DNA of 52,418 nucleotides, from NCBI GenBank assembly GCA_012727715.1, contig JAAYGN010000031.1, forward strand, positions 1 to 52,418, written 5' to 3'. Under the pieces are notes generated by a model that saw only the letters and a program-made list of their open reading frames with translations, searched no databases and was not told the DNA's origin. The translations under genes and the position numbers were made by a program. Origin of the DNA: Desulfovibrionales bacterium (lineage in GTDB: Bacteria; Desulfobacterota; Desulfovibrionia; Desulfovibrionales; Desulfomicrobiaceae). Positions 28,712 to 37,761 of this stretch are shown here, one piece after another. Each line of letters starts with the position of its first letter. The stretch's first letter is position 1.

Positions 28712-30748
28712 ATGCGTCCTATTTTTTCTCGTCTTAAATTTGAAACCAAGCTTAACCTTGGTATTTTAACCATTGTTGCCTTTATGGCCTTAACCCTTTT
28801 GCCCATCGTCGCTCGCATGACCTCCTCAGCACTGATCAATGAAAATAAAATGCGAGGACTAGCCCTAACAGAAAGCTTGGCTGCTCGTGCTGTAGATCCC
28901 ATCTTGACCCAAGATTACCTTCGACTCAGAAATTTAGTGGGAGAGCCAGGCGATGCTGTGTATGCCTTCATCTTAAATGATGATGGCCGGGTCATGGGAC
29001 ATTCTTTTTTACGAGGATTTCCCGTTGATCTTATTCAAGCCAATATTGTTGGGTCTAATGAACCATCAGCCATCCAACTTCTGGATACCGGCCAAGAACT
29101 TATCTATGACTTTGCGACCCCAGTGCTCATTGGGGGTGAAAAAATTGGTACAGTTCGTCTGGGGCTATCCAAATCACGCATTACATCCACCACTCGACAA
29201 TTGGTCTCAGCCATTGTTACTGTTTTTGCCGGAACTTTGTTGGCCGCCATGGCCATGGGTAATATTTTTTCTCGCACTGTAACCAGACGACTAGCCTTAT
29301 TACGATCTCATGCCGAGGAACTGGTCACAGGAAGTCTTGACTCCCTGGCTGTTTTACCTGGAGAGCATTTTTGCTGGGAAATTATGCATTGCCAGGATGA
29401 TAGTTGTCCAGCTTTTCAGGATAAAGTACGCCGATGTTGGCATGTACCGAACACCAAATGCTCAGGGCACGCCTGTAGAATTGGGCCCAAGCCAGCAAGT
29501 TGTCGAGGATGTCCAGTATTTTTAGAGGGCACGGGAGATGAAATTCAGGATGTTGCTCAAACTTTTGATTTTATGGCCTATACTTTGCGTGATCATATTC
29601 GTGGTTTGCGCGAGGTACAGCATTCCCTGACTCTACAAAAACGTCTTTTATCGACTGTGTTGGACATGAACCCTGACTTAATTTCTCTGGTAGATACTCG
29701 CATGGTTTACCAGACAGCCAATCGAGCCTTTGCCCAGAACGTGGGACGTACCGTAGATGAAATTCAGGGCTTAAATGATTTCCATCTTTTTTCTGAAGAG
29801 GAGGCTGAGCGCAGGAATCTGGAAGGTCGGGAAGTTCTTTTAACAGGAGCGCGTGTTGACCGTCAGGAACGGGTGGATACTGGTCCTGATTTTTCCAAAT
29901 GGTTTCATGTGGTGCAAATTCCTGTGCAAGATGAATCTGGCCATATTGTTGGGTTGTTACGCATGGATCGTGATATCACAGATATTAAGGCCTATGAACA
30001 GCAACTTATTCAGGCCCAAAAAATGGAGTCCATTGGCAAACTCGCTGGTGGTGTTGCCCATGAAATTAATACCCCTTTGGGCATTATCTTGGGGTATGCC
30101 CAACTGCTTAAAGATGATGTTCCTCAAGAAAGCCAAATGTGGCAAGACTTGGGTATTATTGAAAAACAAACTCAAGTTTGTCGTAAGATTGTCGCAGATC
30201 TTTTGGGTTTTTCACGTCAGGTAGAATCAGATAAAAGAGAAATGTGTTTTAATAATTCAGTTATGGAGGCTATCAGTTTAGTTCGCCATTCCTTTGAACT
30301 TGATCATGTGGAAATCATTAGCAGACTTGATGACAGGTATCCCATTATTTATGGTGATCCTGAAAAACTCAAACAAGTTTGGCTGAATTTACTTAATAAC
30401 GCCAAAGATGCTTTGCCTGCCAGTGGTGGGATCATTGTGGTGACCACATGCCTGAATACACCGCAGGGTATTATTACCCTGCAAGTTGCTGATAGTGGCT
30501 CGGGTATTGATATTGCTTCACAAAAGAAAATTTTTGACCCTTTTTTTACTACCAAGGCCGTAGGTAAAGGGACTGGGTTGGGGCTTTCGGTTTCTTTTGG
30601 AATTGTTAAGGATCACAAAGGTGAAATTCGAGTAGAAAGCCCCATTCCAGATGATTTTGAGATGCCAGAGCGCATCCCACAGGAAGAAAGAGGGCCTGGA
30701 ACTATTTTTATAGTGGATATTCCGTTAGATCACTATTCCATGCCCTAA
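28712..30748 (+). CDS. membrane PAS sensor histidine kinase with Cys-rich (two-CW-like) insert
   Basis: TM segments, [15 protein letters not shown]...RCW...C...[33 protein letters not shown] (HisKA), [30 protein letters not shown]. Confidence 0.93.
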   Translation: MRPIFSRLKFETKLNLGILTIVAFMALTLLPIVARMTSSALINENKMRGLALTESLAARAVDPILTQDYLRLRNLVGEPGDAVYAFILNDDGRVMGHSFLRGFPVDLIQANIVGSNEPSAIQLLDTGQELIYDFATPVLIGGEKIGTVRLGLSKSRITSTTRQLVSAIVTVFAGTLLAAMAMGNIFSRTVTRRLALLRSHAEELVTGSLDSLAVLPGEHFCWEIMHCQDDSCPAFQDKVRRCWHVPNTKCSGHACRIGPKPASCRGCPVFLEGTGDEIQDVAQTFDFMAYTLRDHIRGLREVQHSLTLQKRLLSTVLDMNPDLISLVDTRMVYQTANRAFAQNVGRTVDEIQGLNDFHLFSEEEAERRNLEGREVLLTGARVDRQERVDTGPDFSKWFHVVQIPVQDESGHIVGLLRMDRDITDIKAYEQQLIQAQKMESIGKLAGGVAHEINTPLGIILGYAQLLKDDVPQESQMWQDLGIIEKQTQVCRKIVADLLGFSRQVESDKREMCFNNSVMEAISLVRHSFELDHVEIISRLDDRYPIIYGDPEKLKQVWLNLLNNAKDALPASGGIIVVTTCLNTPQGIITLQVADSGSGIDIASQKKIFDPFFTTKAVGKGTGLGLSVSFGIVKDHKGEIRVESPIPDDFEMPERIPQEERGPGTIFIVDIPLDHYSMP

Positions 30749-30778
30749 TGTAAATTTGGAATACTTATGGAGTAAATA

Positions 30779-31144
30779 ATGGCTGCAATACTTGTTCTTG
30801 ATGATGTTGCTGACGCAGGCGTGCTGGTAAAGCGAATATTAGAACGAAAAGGACACCAGGTTACGACTTTTACAGAAGAAGAAATGGCTATTAAACATGC
30901 GGCCAAAGGTAGTGTGGATTTGGCTATTTTGGATATTAAACTAAAAAAAATGACTGGTGTTGAGGTTTTGGCTGAATTAAAAAAATGTTGCCCCCAAATC
31001 AAAGTTATCATGCTCACAGGCTATCCCACCTTAGAGACAGCACGTGAATCCTTGAAACTCGGGGCCAGTGAATATTGTGTCAAACCCATTGATAAAGAAG
31101 AACTGGAATCCAAAGTTGCTGAAGTATTGGCAATGGAGGAATAA
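30779..31144 (+). CDS. single-domain response regulator (receiver)
   Basis: ILVLDD, LAILDIKLKKMTGVEVL (phosphoacceptor Asp52), IMLTGYPT, VKPIDKEEL. Confidence 0.94.
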   Translation: MAAILVLDDVADAGVLVKRILERKGHQVTTFTEEEMAIKHAAKGSVDLAILDIKLKKMTGVEVLAELKKCCPQIKVIMLTGYPTLETARESLKLGASEYCVKPIDKEELESKVAEVLAMEE

Positions 31145-31164
31145 TTGAACTTTTTGGGAGGAAT

Positions 31165-33597
31165 ATGCGTGCATTCCGACCCCTGAGACAGTGGTTTAGT
31201 CGTTTATTATTTCCAGGCAAGGGTATTCGTCAAAAATACAAGCACTTTAAAGCATTGTTGCGTGCTGATGCCTTGGCTTTGGATATCATAGCTGATTTAG
31301 ACAGTCATTTGTATGGCTATGATCCTGCAGATATGCATAAAATTAAGGCAGAGCTGGACAAGCTTATGGATGCAGTAGGGACCATGGTCTCGGAACTTAT
31401 GCATATGAATGCTGAGTATAAAAATTTAGATCCTGTTTTTCATACAATTTGTGCGGCTCTTCATACACAGCTGCAAACCGAGCCAGTGGACCAGAATCCT
31501 CCTTATGTCATTGCTTTGGATAAAGCTGCTGACCATCCTTTTCTAGTTGGGGGAAAAGCAACCAACTTATCACGAGTAGCAAGATATAGCATACCAACAC
31601 CACCAGGTTTTGTGGTTACTGCCACTGCTTTTTTTCGTTTTTTGCATGACAATAAATTAGAGAAAAAAATTGCTACTGCATTTCAAAACATAGCACTGTC
31701 CAATTTTGATGAAATTATTCAAGTTACAGGAGAAATGCAGGAACGCATTCTTGCTAGCGATATTCCCGATGAAATCATCATCAGTATTGAAACTGCCTTG
31801 CAAGATTTCCCCCCTGATACAACCTTTGCAGTGCGCTCCAGTGCATTATCCGAAGATGGAATCATTTCTTTTGCTGGCCAATATGCCAGTGAATTGCACG
31901 TTCCACGTAAAGAAATCCTGGCTGCATACAAAAGAGTATTGGCCGGAAAATATTGTCCCAGAGCTGTAGCCTATCGAATTCGGCATGGATTGACAGATTT
32001 TGATACAGCTATGGCAGTGTTGATCTTGCCCATGATTCCTGCCTTAGCCGCTGGAGTGGTCTATACCAGTGATCCTGCTTTTTCACTTGATGGTGAAAAA
32101 GCCATGGGCATTTATGTTGTGCCCAGTGTTGCTGATTCTTTGGTTGATGGCTCGGCAACTCCAGAAAAATATTATCTTACTCGTGACCAACAACCACAAA
32201 TACTTTCTGCTCTAAAAAATGATGGGGCTGGATATGTTGCCCATCGTGTACTGGAAAGTCTTGGGGCTTTATGTATGCGCCTGGAACATAAATTTGGCAC
32301 GGAACAAGACGTGGAGTGGGCCTATGTGCAAGATCAACTTTTTATCTTGCAAACCAGACCATTACAGAAAGAAAAACCTATAGAAGAAATAGCGTCGGAG
32401 GAAATCAACAACGCAGAAGTACTCTTTTCTGGCCTGGAATGTGCCTCTCCTGGAGCAGCCTGTGGGCCTGTATTTCATGTGGATCGAGGTTTGGAGTTTC
32501 GAAATATTCCTCAAGGATCAGTGGTTGTTATTAACAGTCTAAAACCTGCTTTGTCACAATTTCTTGATTCCATTGCCGCTATTATTGCCACCCATGGCAG
32601 CAGGGCCAGTCATTTGGCTTCTGTGGCCCGGGAATGGGGCATACCGGTTCTTGTGGGAGAAGGTGGGGCCAGCCTTAATCCAGAAGAGATTGTCACCATT
32701 GATGCCATTAATGGTGCTATTTACTTGGGTTGCTTGCCCAGTCTTTTGGCACAAAATCAATCTGCCCAAAAAGATCAAGCCCTTATTCGAGCAGAAAACA
32801 AGGACCTGGCCAAACTTTCTGTTGTTTTGCATTTAATTGACCCTCAGGCACCCGAGTTTTCTCCTTTGGGCTGCCAATCCTTGCATGATGTGGTCCGATT
32901 TTGTCACGAAAAAAGCATTTTAGAAATGTTTTCCCTGGTCAATCGTGAAGGTCGAGGCATGACGGGTGCAAGAAAAATCATCACAGATTTACCCCTCGTT
33001 ATGTATTTAATTGACCTGGGCGGCGGTTTAAGTCCCCAGGCACAGGGAGCTAAAAATATTGAAGTTGGGTGGCTTAGAGATGGACCATTAAAATCCTTGT
33101 GGGCTGGTCTGTCGGATAAACGTATTCATTGGGATGACTCTCAGACACATATTGACTGGGAAGTATTTGACCGCATCAGCGGTGGTATTTTCAAACTTGA
33201 TTCCAGCATATTAGCTAGTTATGCAGTAATTGCTGAAGATTATTTACATCTTAATGTTCGTTTTGGGTATCATTTCTCCATTATTGACTCTATTTGCAGC
33301 ACAATTTCTGGAGCAAACTATATTAAATTCAAATTTAAAGGTGGCGGTGGTGCTCTGGAACAACGTACTCTACGCTTGCAGTTTATTAAAGAGATACTTG
33401 AACAAGCTGGCTTTGAAGTCACCATTAAAGGTGATATCCTGGACGCAACACTGCAACGTTTGTCAGCCCCAAAAATTCATGACCGTTTGATAACGTTAGG
33501 ACTAATTCTGGCATACACACGGCTCCTGGATATCAAACTCACTGATACCCAAGATGTTACTTGGGAAGTAGAAAAATTTATACACATGTTTTTGTAG
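31165..33597 (+). CDS. PEP/pyruvate-binding-domain protein: ATP-grasp plus swivelling phospho-His domain, with a non-canonical C-terminus
   Basis: LVGGKATNLSRVARYSIPTPPGFVVT, TFAVRSSALSEDGIISFAGQY, EQDVEWAYVQDQLFILQTRPL, THGSRASHLASVAREWGIPVLVG; no PEP-utilising barrel motifs after residue ~540. Confidence 0.9.
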   Translation: MRAFRPLRQWFSRLLFPGKGIRQKYKHFKALLRADALALDIIADLDSHLYGYDPADMHKIKAELDKLMDAVGTMVSELMHMNAEYKNLDPVFHTICAALHTQLQTEPVDQNPPYVIALDKAADHPFLVGGKATNLSRVARYSIPTPPGFVVTATAFFRFLHDNKLEKKIATAFQNIALSNFDEIIQVTGEMQERILASDIPDEIIISIETALQDFPPDTTFAVRSSALSEDGIISFAGQYASELHVPRKEILAAYKRVLAGKYCPRAVAYRIRHGLTDFDTAMAVLILPMIPALAAGVVYTSDPAFSLDGEKAMGIYVVPSVADSLVDGSATPEKYYLTRDQQPQILSALKNDGAGYVAHRVLESLGALCMRLEHKFGTEQDVEWAYVQDQLFILQTRPLQKEKPIEEIASEEINNAEVLFSGLECASPGAACGPVFHVDRGLEFRNIPQGSVVVINSLKPALSQFLDSIAAIIATHGSRASHLASVAREWGIPVLVGEGGASLNPEEIVTIDAINGAIYLGCLPSLLAQNQSAQKDQALIRAENKDLAKLSVVLHLIDPQAPEFSPLGCQSLHDVVRFCHEKSILEMFSLVNREGRGMTGARKIITDLPLVMYLIDLGGGLSPQAQGAKNIEVGWLRDGPLKSLWAGLSDKRIHWDDSQTHIDWEVFDRISGGIFKLDSSILASYAVIAEDYLHLNVRFGYHFSIIDSICSTISGANYIKFKFKGGGGALEQRTLRLQFIKEILEQAGFEVTIKGDILDATLQRLSAPKIHDRLITLGLILAYTRLLDIKLTDTQDVTWEVEKFIHMFL

Positions 33598-33608
33598 AGG
33601 CGTAGTAC

Positions 33609-34646
33609 ATGAGTCCAGTTTATCAACCAACCTGGGTTACAGAACAATTGGCCATTGGAGCGGCTCCCATGAGTCATGCCCAATTGGATGCTCTTCGAGA
33701 AATGGGTATTGCGGCCATTCTTAATTTGTGTGGAGAATTTTGTGATCTCCATGAAATTGAATGTGCAGCTGGATTTGAAGTGTATCATATTCCTTTGGCT
33801 GATGAAGAAGCACCGCAACTTGTGGAGTTGGAAAAGGCCTTGGAATGGCTTGATGAGGCTATCTATTTAGGGAAAAAAGTGCTTATCCATTGCCGTCACG
33901 GTATTGGACGCACAGGAACAGTTCTGAACGCCTACTTATTACGGCGTGGCCTTGGCCACCGGTTAGCCTGGTTTAAAATGCGTCCGTTGCGGGCAAAGCC
34001 AGCCAACTTTGCTCAATGGCGTACAGTACGCAAGTATGGAAAAGAAAGCCCCAAGCTTACCATTCGCGAACCATCTCTAGAAATGCGACGTGCAGTGGAT
34101 TTGTCTCCTTTTTTCCACGATTATGAGGCATTAGTTCATCGTGTGGAGCAGGAAAAAAAGCATGACCCCATGCAGCAATGCGGACAGAACCATACTCAAT
34201 GCTGTTATACCTCCATCTATGTAACATTGGTTGAATCTTTATATGTGACTAATAAAATGAACTTGTGTTTGCAAAGCAGTGAACGTTTACAAGTTATCAA
34301 CCGGGCTGTTGAATCATCAAAAAATGAACGAAAAATTTTACAACAGATGAATAATGCCGACTTGTGTTTGTCGCAAACAACGTTACTCTGTCCTGTTTCT
34401 ATGGAAAATAAATGTCTGCTCTTTGAATATAGACCCATTCAATGCCGAACTTTTGATCTTACCCAAGAACAAGCTTACACTCTTTGGGATGAACTTATCC
34501 AGCCTTCTTTGGACAGGTTATCCAGTGAGTTGTGGATGGCTTTTACTGGTGAGCTTATTAAAGAAGAGTTACCACACTTTTCTTTTGCTGATGTTTTATC
34601 AGGAAAATATATTCAAACTTTATTTCATGTTATGAGTAAAAATTAA
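33609..34646 (+). CDS. dual-specificity protein phosphatase fused to a YkgJ-like Cys-cluster domain
   Basis: VLIHCRHGIGRTGTVLNAYLL (HCX5R, Cys95); C-terminal CGQNHTQCC ... LCPVSMENKCLLFEYRPIQCRTFDL. Confidence 0.85.
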   Translation: MSPVYQPTWVTEQLAIGAAPMSHAQLDALREMGIAAILNLCGEFCDLHEIECAAGFEVYHIPLADEEAPQLVELEKALEWLDEAIYLGKKVLIHCRHGIGRTGTVLNAYLLRRGLGHRLAWFKMRPLRAKPANFAQWRTVRKYGKESPKLTIREPSLEMRRAVDLSPFFHDYEALVHRVEQEKKHDPMQQCGQNHTQCCYTSIYVTLVESLYVTNKMNLCLQSSERLQVINRAVESSKNERKILQQMNNADLCLSQTTLLCPVSMENKCLLFEYRPIQCRTFDLTQEQAYTLWDELIQPSLDRLSSELWMAFTGELIKEELPHFSFADVLSGKYIQTLFHVMSKN

Positions 34647-34685
34647 CATGCAGGGAAAATTTATATCAACTAAGGGGTAACAAAC

Positions 34686-35036
34686 GTGGAGTCCACTACT
34701 TTCCTGGATATTTCCGAGAGTCTGGATCGTCTGGCTGGCGATAAGGAGTTACTCATCAGACTCTATGAGCTTTTTTCCATTGATGCTCCCAAAAAACTTT
34801 CTGAAATCCATCATTTTTCCGATAAAGGGGAGCTATATCAATTAGAACGTACAGCTCATTCTTTGAAGGGTGCAGCAGCCACAGTTGGAGCGACACAACT
34901 CCATGTGTTAGCCCTTCATTTAGAACAAGCCGCCAAGGCTCAGGATATGAATCAAGTATCCTTGCTGTGCAATGAGCTGGACTTGGTTTGTAGCCAAACC
35001 CTGAAGGCCATGCGCACTTATAATGCTTCACCCTGA
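34686..35036 (+). CDS. Hpt domain protein (histidine phosphotransfer)
   Basis: IRLYELFSIDAPKKLSEI...LERTAHSLKGAAATVGATQLHVLALHLEQAAK. Confidence 0.88.
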   Translation: MESTTFLDISESLDRLAGDKELLIRLYELFSIDAPKKLSEIHHFSDKGELYQLERTAHSLKGAAATVGATQLHVLALHLEQAAKAQDMNQVSLLCNELDLVCSQTLKAMRTYNASP

Positions 35037-36235
35037 TCTTGAGTAAACATACCATTTTCATAAATGACCGTCTTTTTGCCATTACGCAAAAAGGCGGTTA
35101 CTTTTTTAGGTTCGGTATTGACCAGATCCCAATGCAGTGCCGAGTTATTAAATCCCAATTCTTCCTTGCGCTCTTGGGTCAGATCATCTGGGTTGCCAGC
35201 ATAGGTATCAGCATACGATGCACCGACAGCCACATGACAATTACCATGGTCACCCCCATAGTTTTCATCAAATAGGGTATGGGCCATAAAGGTGTTAATG
35301 GGCGAGAAACGTTTATCGGTGAGGGAAAACTCTCCCAATTGACAAGCTCCTGGGTCCATTTCCAATTGAGAACGAACAAAATCAGCTCCTTGCGTAGCTC
35401 CGATGAGTTGGGCCCGACCCTCATGAAACTGTAACGTTATGCCTTGAACCAAATTCCCACTGCGATACGACGGCTGATCTGCATGATATATACCGCTGGT
35501 CAGGCGGTAATCTGGCGATAAGAAAAGTTCAAAACTGGGAATATTATGCCCTGATATCCCGATCCAACGTCGGGACTGCCCAGGATAGACTTTCAGGTCT
35601 GTGGAAGCAGATTGGACATGGTAGTACTCAACATCTAAAGCATTGAGCCACGACTTGACCTCTTCAGCTCTGCGAAAAATTTCTTCCCAGGTAGTCACAG
35701 GATCAGGATCATGAAGATAACATGCTCTAATAATTTGATCGGCATACTCACGAACACTTTGTCCGGAATTTTCAGCCAAAGCTTTGGTCGGCATAAGACA
35801 TAAAGTCCATCCAAATTCTCGCTTTAATTCTCTGTGATCAAGAATATCTCTAAGAAATTTTCGAGCTACAGAAAAACTAGCTATTTTTTGCGGTGGAATA
35901 TTTTGTAAATGAGTGATGGAATCAGGGGCAAGCAAGGAAACAAGCCCCCCAATTTTTTCATATAATTCCTGCTCACCAGGAGTCACAAAAGTCAGTTGCT
36001 TGTCTCCGGCCAAAGAAAAGTATTCTTTTTCCAAGGTACTGGGTTGAGCAATGCGAAGGACTGGATTGAGCCCTTTGTGAAGTACGAGTTTTTGAACGGC
36101 ATTGGCCAAAGGCAAAGCATCAATATCTGTCCGGATTAAAATAATATCTTCCGTGGTAAAAGGAGCAACTCTGGCTTTTTGCATACCCCAAAAAAGAACT
36201 TGGGCATATTTATTAAGCTCTATATCTGTAAGCAT
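35018..36235 (-). CDS. M29-like aminopeptidase
   Basis: DLKVYPGQSRRWIGISGHNIPSFELFLSPDYRLTSGIYHADQPSYRSGNLVQGITLQFHEGR, HVAVGASYADTYAG, LHWDLVN. Confidence 0.8.
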   Translation of the reverse strand: MLTDIELNKYAQVLFWGMQKARVAPFTTEDIILIRTDIDALPLANAVQKLVLHKGLNPVLRIAQPSTLEKEYFSLAGDKQLTFVTPGEQELYEKIGGLVSLLAPDSITHLQNIPPQKIASFSVARKFLRDILDHRELKREFGWTLCLMPTKALAENSGQSVREYADQIIRACYLHDPDPVTTWEEIFRRAEEVKSWLNALDVEYYHVQSASTDLKVYPGQSRRWIGISGHNIPSFELFLSPDYRLTSGIYHADQPSYRSGNLVQGITLQFHEGRAQLIGATQGADFVRSQLEMDPGACQLGEFSLTDKRFSPINTFMAHTLFDENYGGDHGNCHVAVGASYADTYAGNPDDLTQERKEELGFNNSALHWDLVNTEPKKVTAFLRNGKKTVIYENGMFTQDQGEAL

Positions 36236-36259
36236 AAAGATCTCTCCTTAATCATTGGC

Positions 36260-36844
36260 CTAAGCCATGAGTAGATGAGTTAAACGTATTTTTTCAGCAG
36301 GTTCAAAGGCGATATGAGTTTCAGGTAAACATCCTTGTTTCTTACACCAGCTGTCATACAAGAAAAGATAGCTTTGGGCTAAGGCCTGTTTGGGATCAAG
36401 ACCTAAGGTTTGGGCCAGATTGGGAATATCTTCGGGTCCGCCTTCAATTTCCAAAAACTTTCCAAAGGGTAAAAGATCAAGATACACTGTACCTTGTCCC
36501 AAGGACCAGATGGATCGAAATTTTTCATAATACACACTGACGCTATAGCCCAGACCCAATAAGATTATCTCCATATTCTGAGGAGTATCAAGGTCACACT
36601 CGACTTCCTGGCGACTTTTGATGTTTTCTTGTGCATAAAACACAGGACCTTTAAAGGTTAAGGTGCTCTTTTGTTCCCTTTGGCGCAGTCGCAGCAGCTT
36701 GCCTTGGCTCCGTAAAATCCCTTGGTAATCATAGAGGGTGTTTTTTTCCAGGTGCCAGGATACAAGTAAGGTTGCCTGGGCACTGAGGAGCTGATGCATG
36801 GGCATAAGCTCTGGCAGTATAAATTTTACCTCGTGTTCAATCAT
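36260..36844 (-). CDS. class IV adenylate cyclase / CYTH domain protein
   Basis: MIEHEVKFIL (ExExK), LYDYQGILRSQGKLLRLRQREQKSTLTFKGP, YEKFRSIW, LDLLPFGKFLEIEGG. Confidence 0.87.
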   Translation of the reverse strand: MIEHEVKFILPELMPMHQLLSAQATLLVSWHLEKNTLYDYQGILRSQGKLLRLRQREQKSTLTFKGPVFYAQENIKSRQEVECDLDTPQNMEIILLGLGYSVSVYYEKFRSIWSLGQGTVYLDLLPFGKFLEIEGGPEDIPNLAQTLGLDPKQALAQSYLFLYDSWCKKQGCLPETHIAFEPAEKIRLTHLLMA

Positions 36845-36848
36845 TTTC

Positions 36849-37640
36849 CTACCAGAATGCCCAAAGAATAAAAGGCACCAGGGCCAGTCGATAACACGCA
36901 AAAGGACGTAAAGTCAGTTTACCCAAAAGAGCAATAAAGGTTTTTACTGCAATGGCTGCCGAGATAAAGGAAAATATAAATCCCAAAGCAATGACAGGAA
37001 TATCATCCGGACGAAATAATTGCCAATTCTTGAACATATCATAGGAAGTAGCCGCAACCATGATGGGTACAGCGGCCACAAAAGAATATTCCGCAGCTAC
37101 CTTGCGATGCAGGCCCAAAAACATTCCGCCCATGATGGTTGAGGCTGATCTTGAAAAACCGGGCCATAAGGCCAAACATTGCCAAAAACCTATGCCCAAA
37201 GCCAACCAAGGAGTGATCTCATCTAAAGTAGTAATGCTCTTTTTTATGGGGAGCTTTTCAACAAGAAAAATGGCCACAGCACCTGTAGCTAAGGCAAAAG
37301 CTACGGTTATGGGCGTAAAGAGATAGGCTTTGATCAGATCATGGGCCAACAAGCCGGCTAAAGAAGCCGGCAGGGAGGTCAAAAAAAGTAAATACAATCC
37401 TTTGACTCCACTAAAGGGACTTGCTGTTGGTCGAACAAGACCCATAAAACGAGGCCAATACAAAATGACCACAGCGAGAATGGCCCCTAATTGAATAACA
37501 ATATCAAACGTTTCCGCTTTGGGACCCGTAAAATTGAGCAGATGCCCAGTAATAATCAAATGGCCTGTGGAGGAAACAGGTAAAAACTCGGTCAATCCTT
37601 CCACAATGCCTAAAATAATGGCATTAAAATATGAAGTCAT
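36849..37640 (-). CDS. uppP: undecaprenyl-diphosphatase
   Basis: IILGIVEGLTEFLPVSSTGHLIITGHLL, WPGFSRSASTIMGGMFLGL. Confidence 0.95.
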   Translation of the reverse strand: MTSYFNAIILGIVEGLTEFLPVSSTGHLIITGHLLNFTGPKAETFDIVIQLGAILAVVILYWPRFMGLVRPTASPFSGVKGLYLLFLTSLPASLAGLLAHDLIKAYLFTPITVAFALATGAVAIFLVEKLPIKKSITTLDEITPWLALGIGFWQCLALWPGFSRSASTIMGGMFLGLHRKVAAEYSFVAAVPIMVAATSYDMFKNWQLFRPDDIPVIALGFIFSFISAAIAVKTFIALLGKLTLRPFACYRLALVPFILWAFW

Positions 37641-37761
37641 GGGGATAATGGCTAAAAGTGAAAAAAAACTTCTAGCTGTACCAACCTCCATGGTCAAGGT
37701 TGCCTTGTTCCACTTTAGGAACTAGAAATCACATTTTACTTGTCTGGACACGGAGAAAAAA

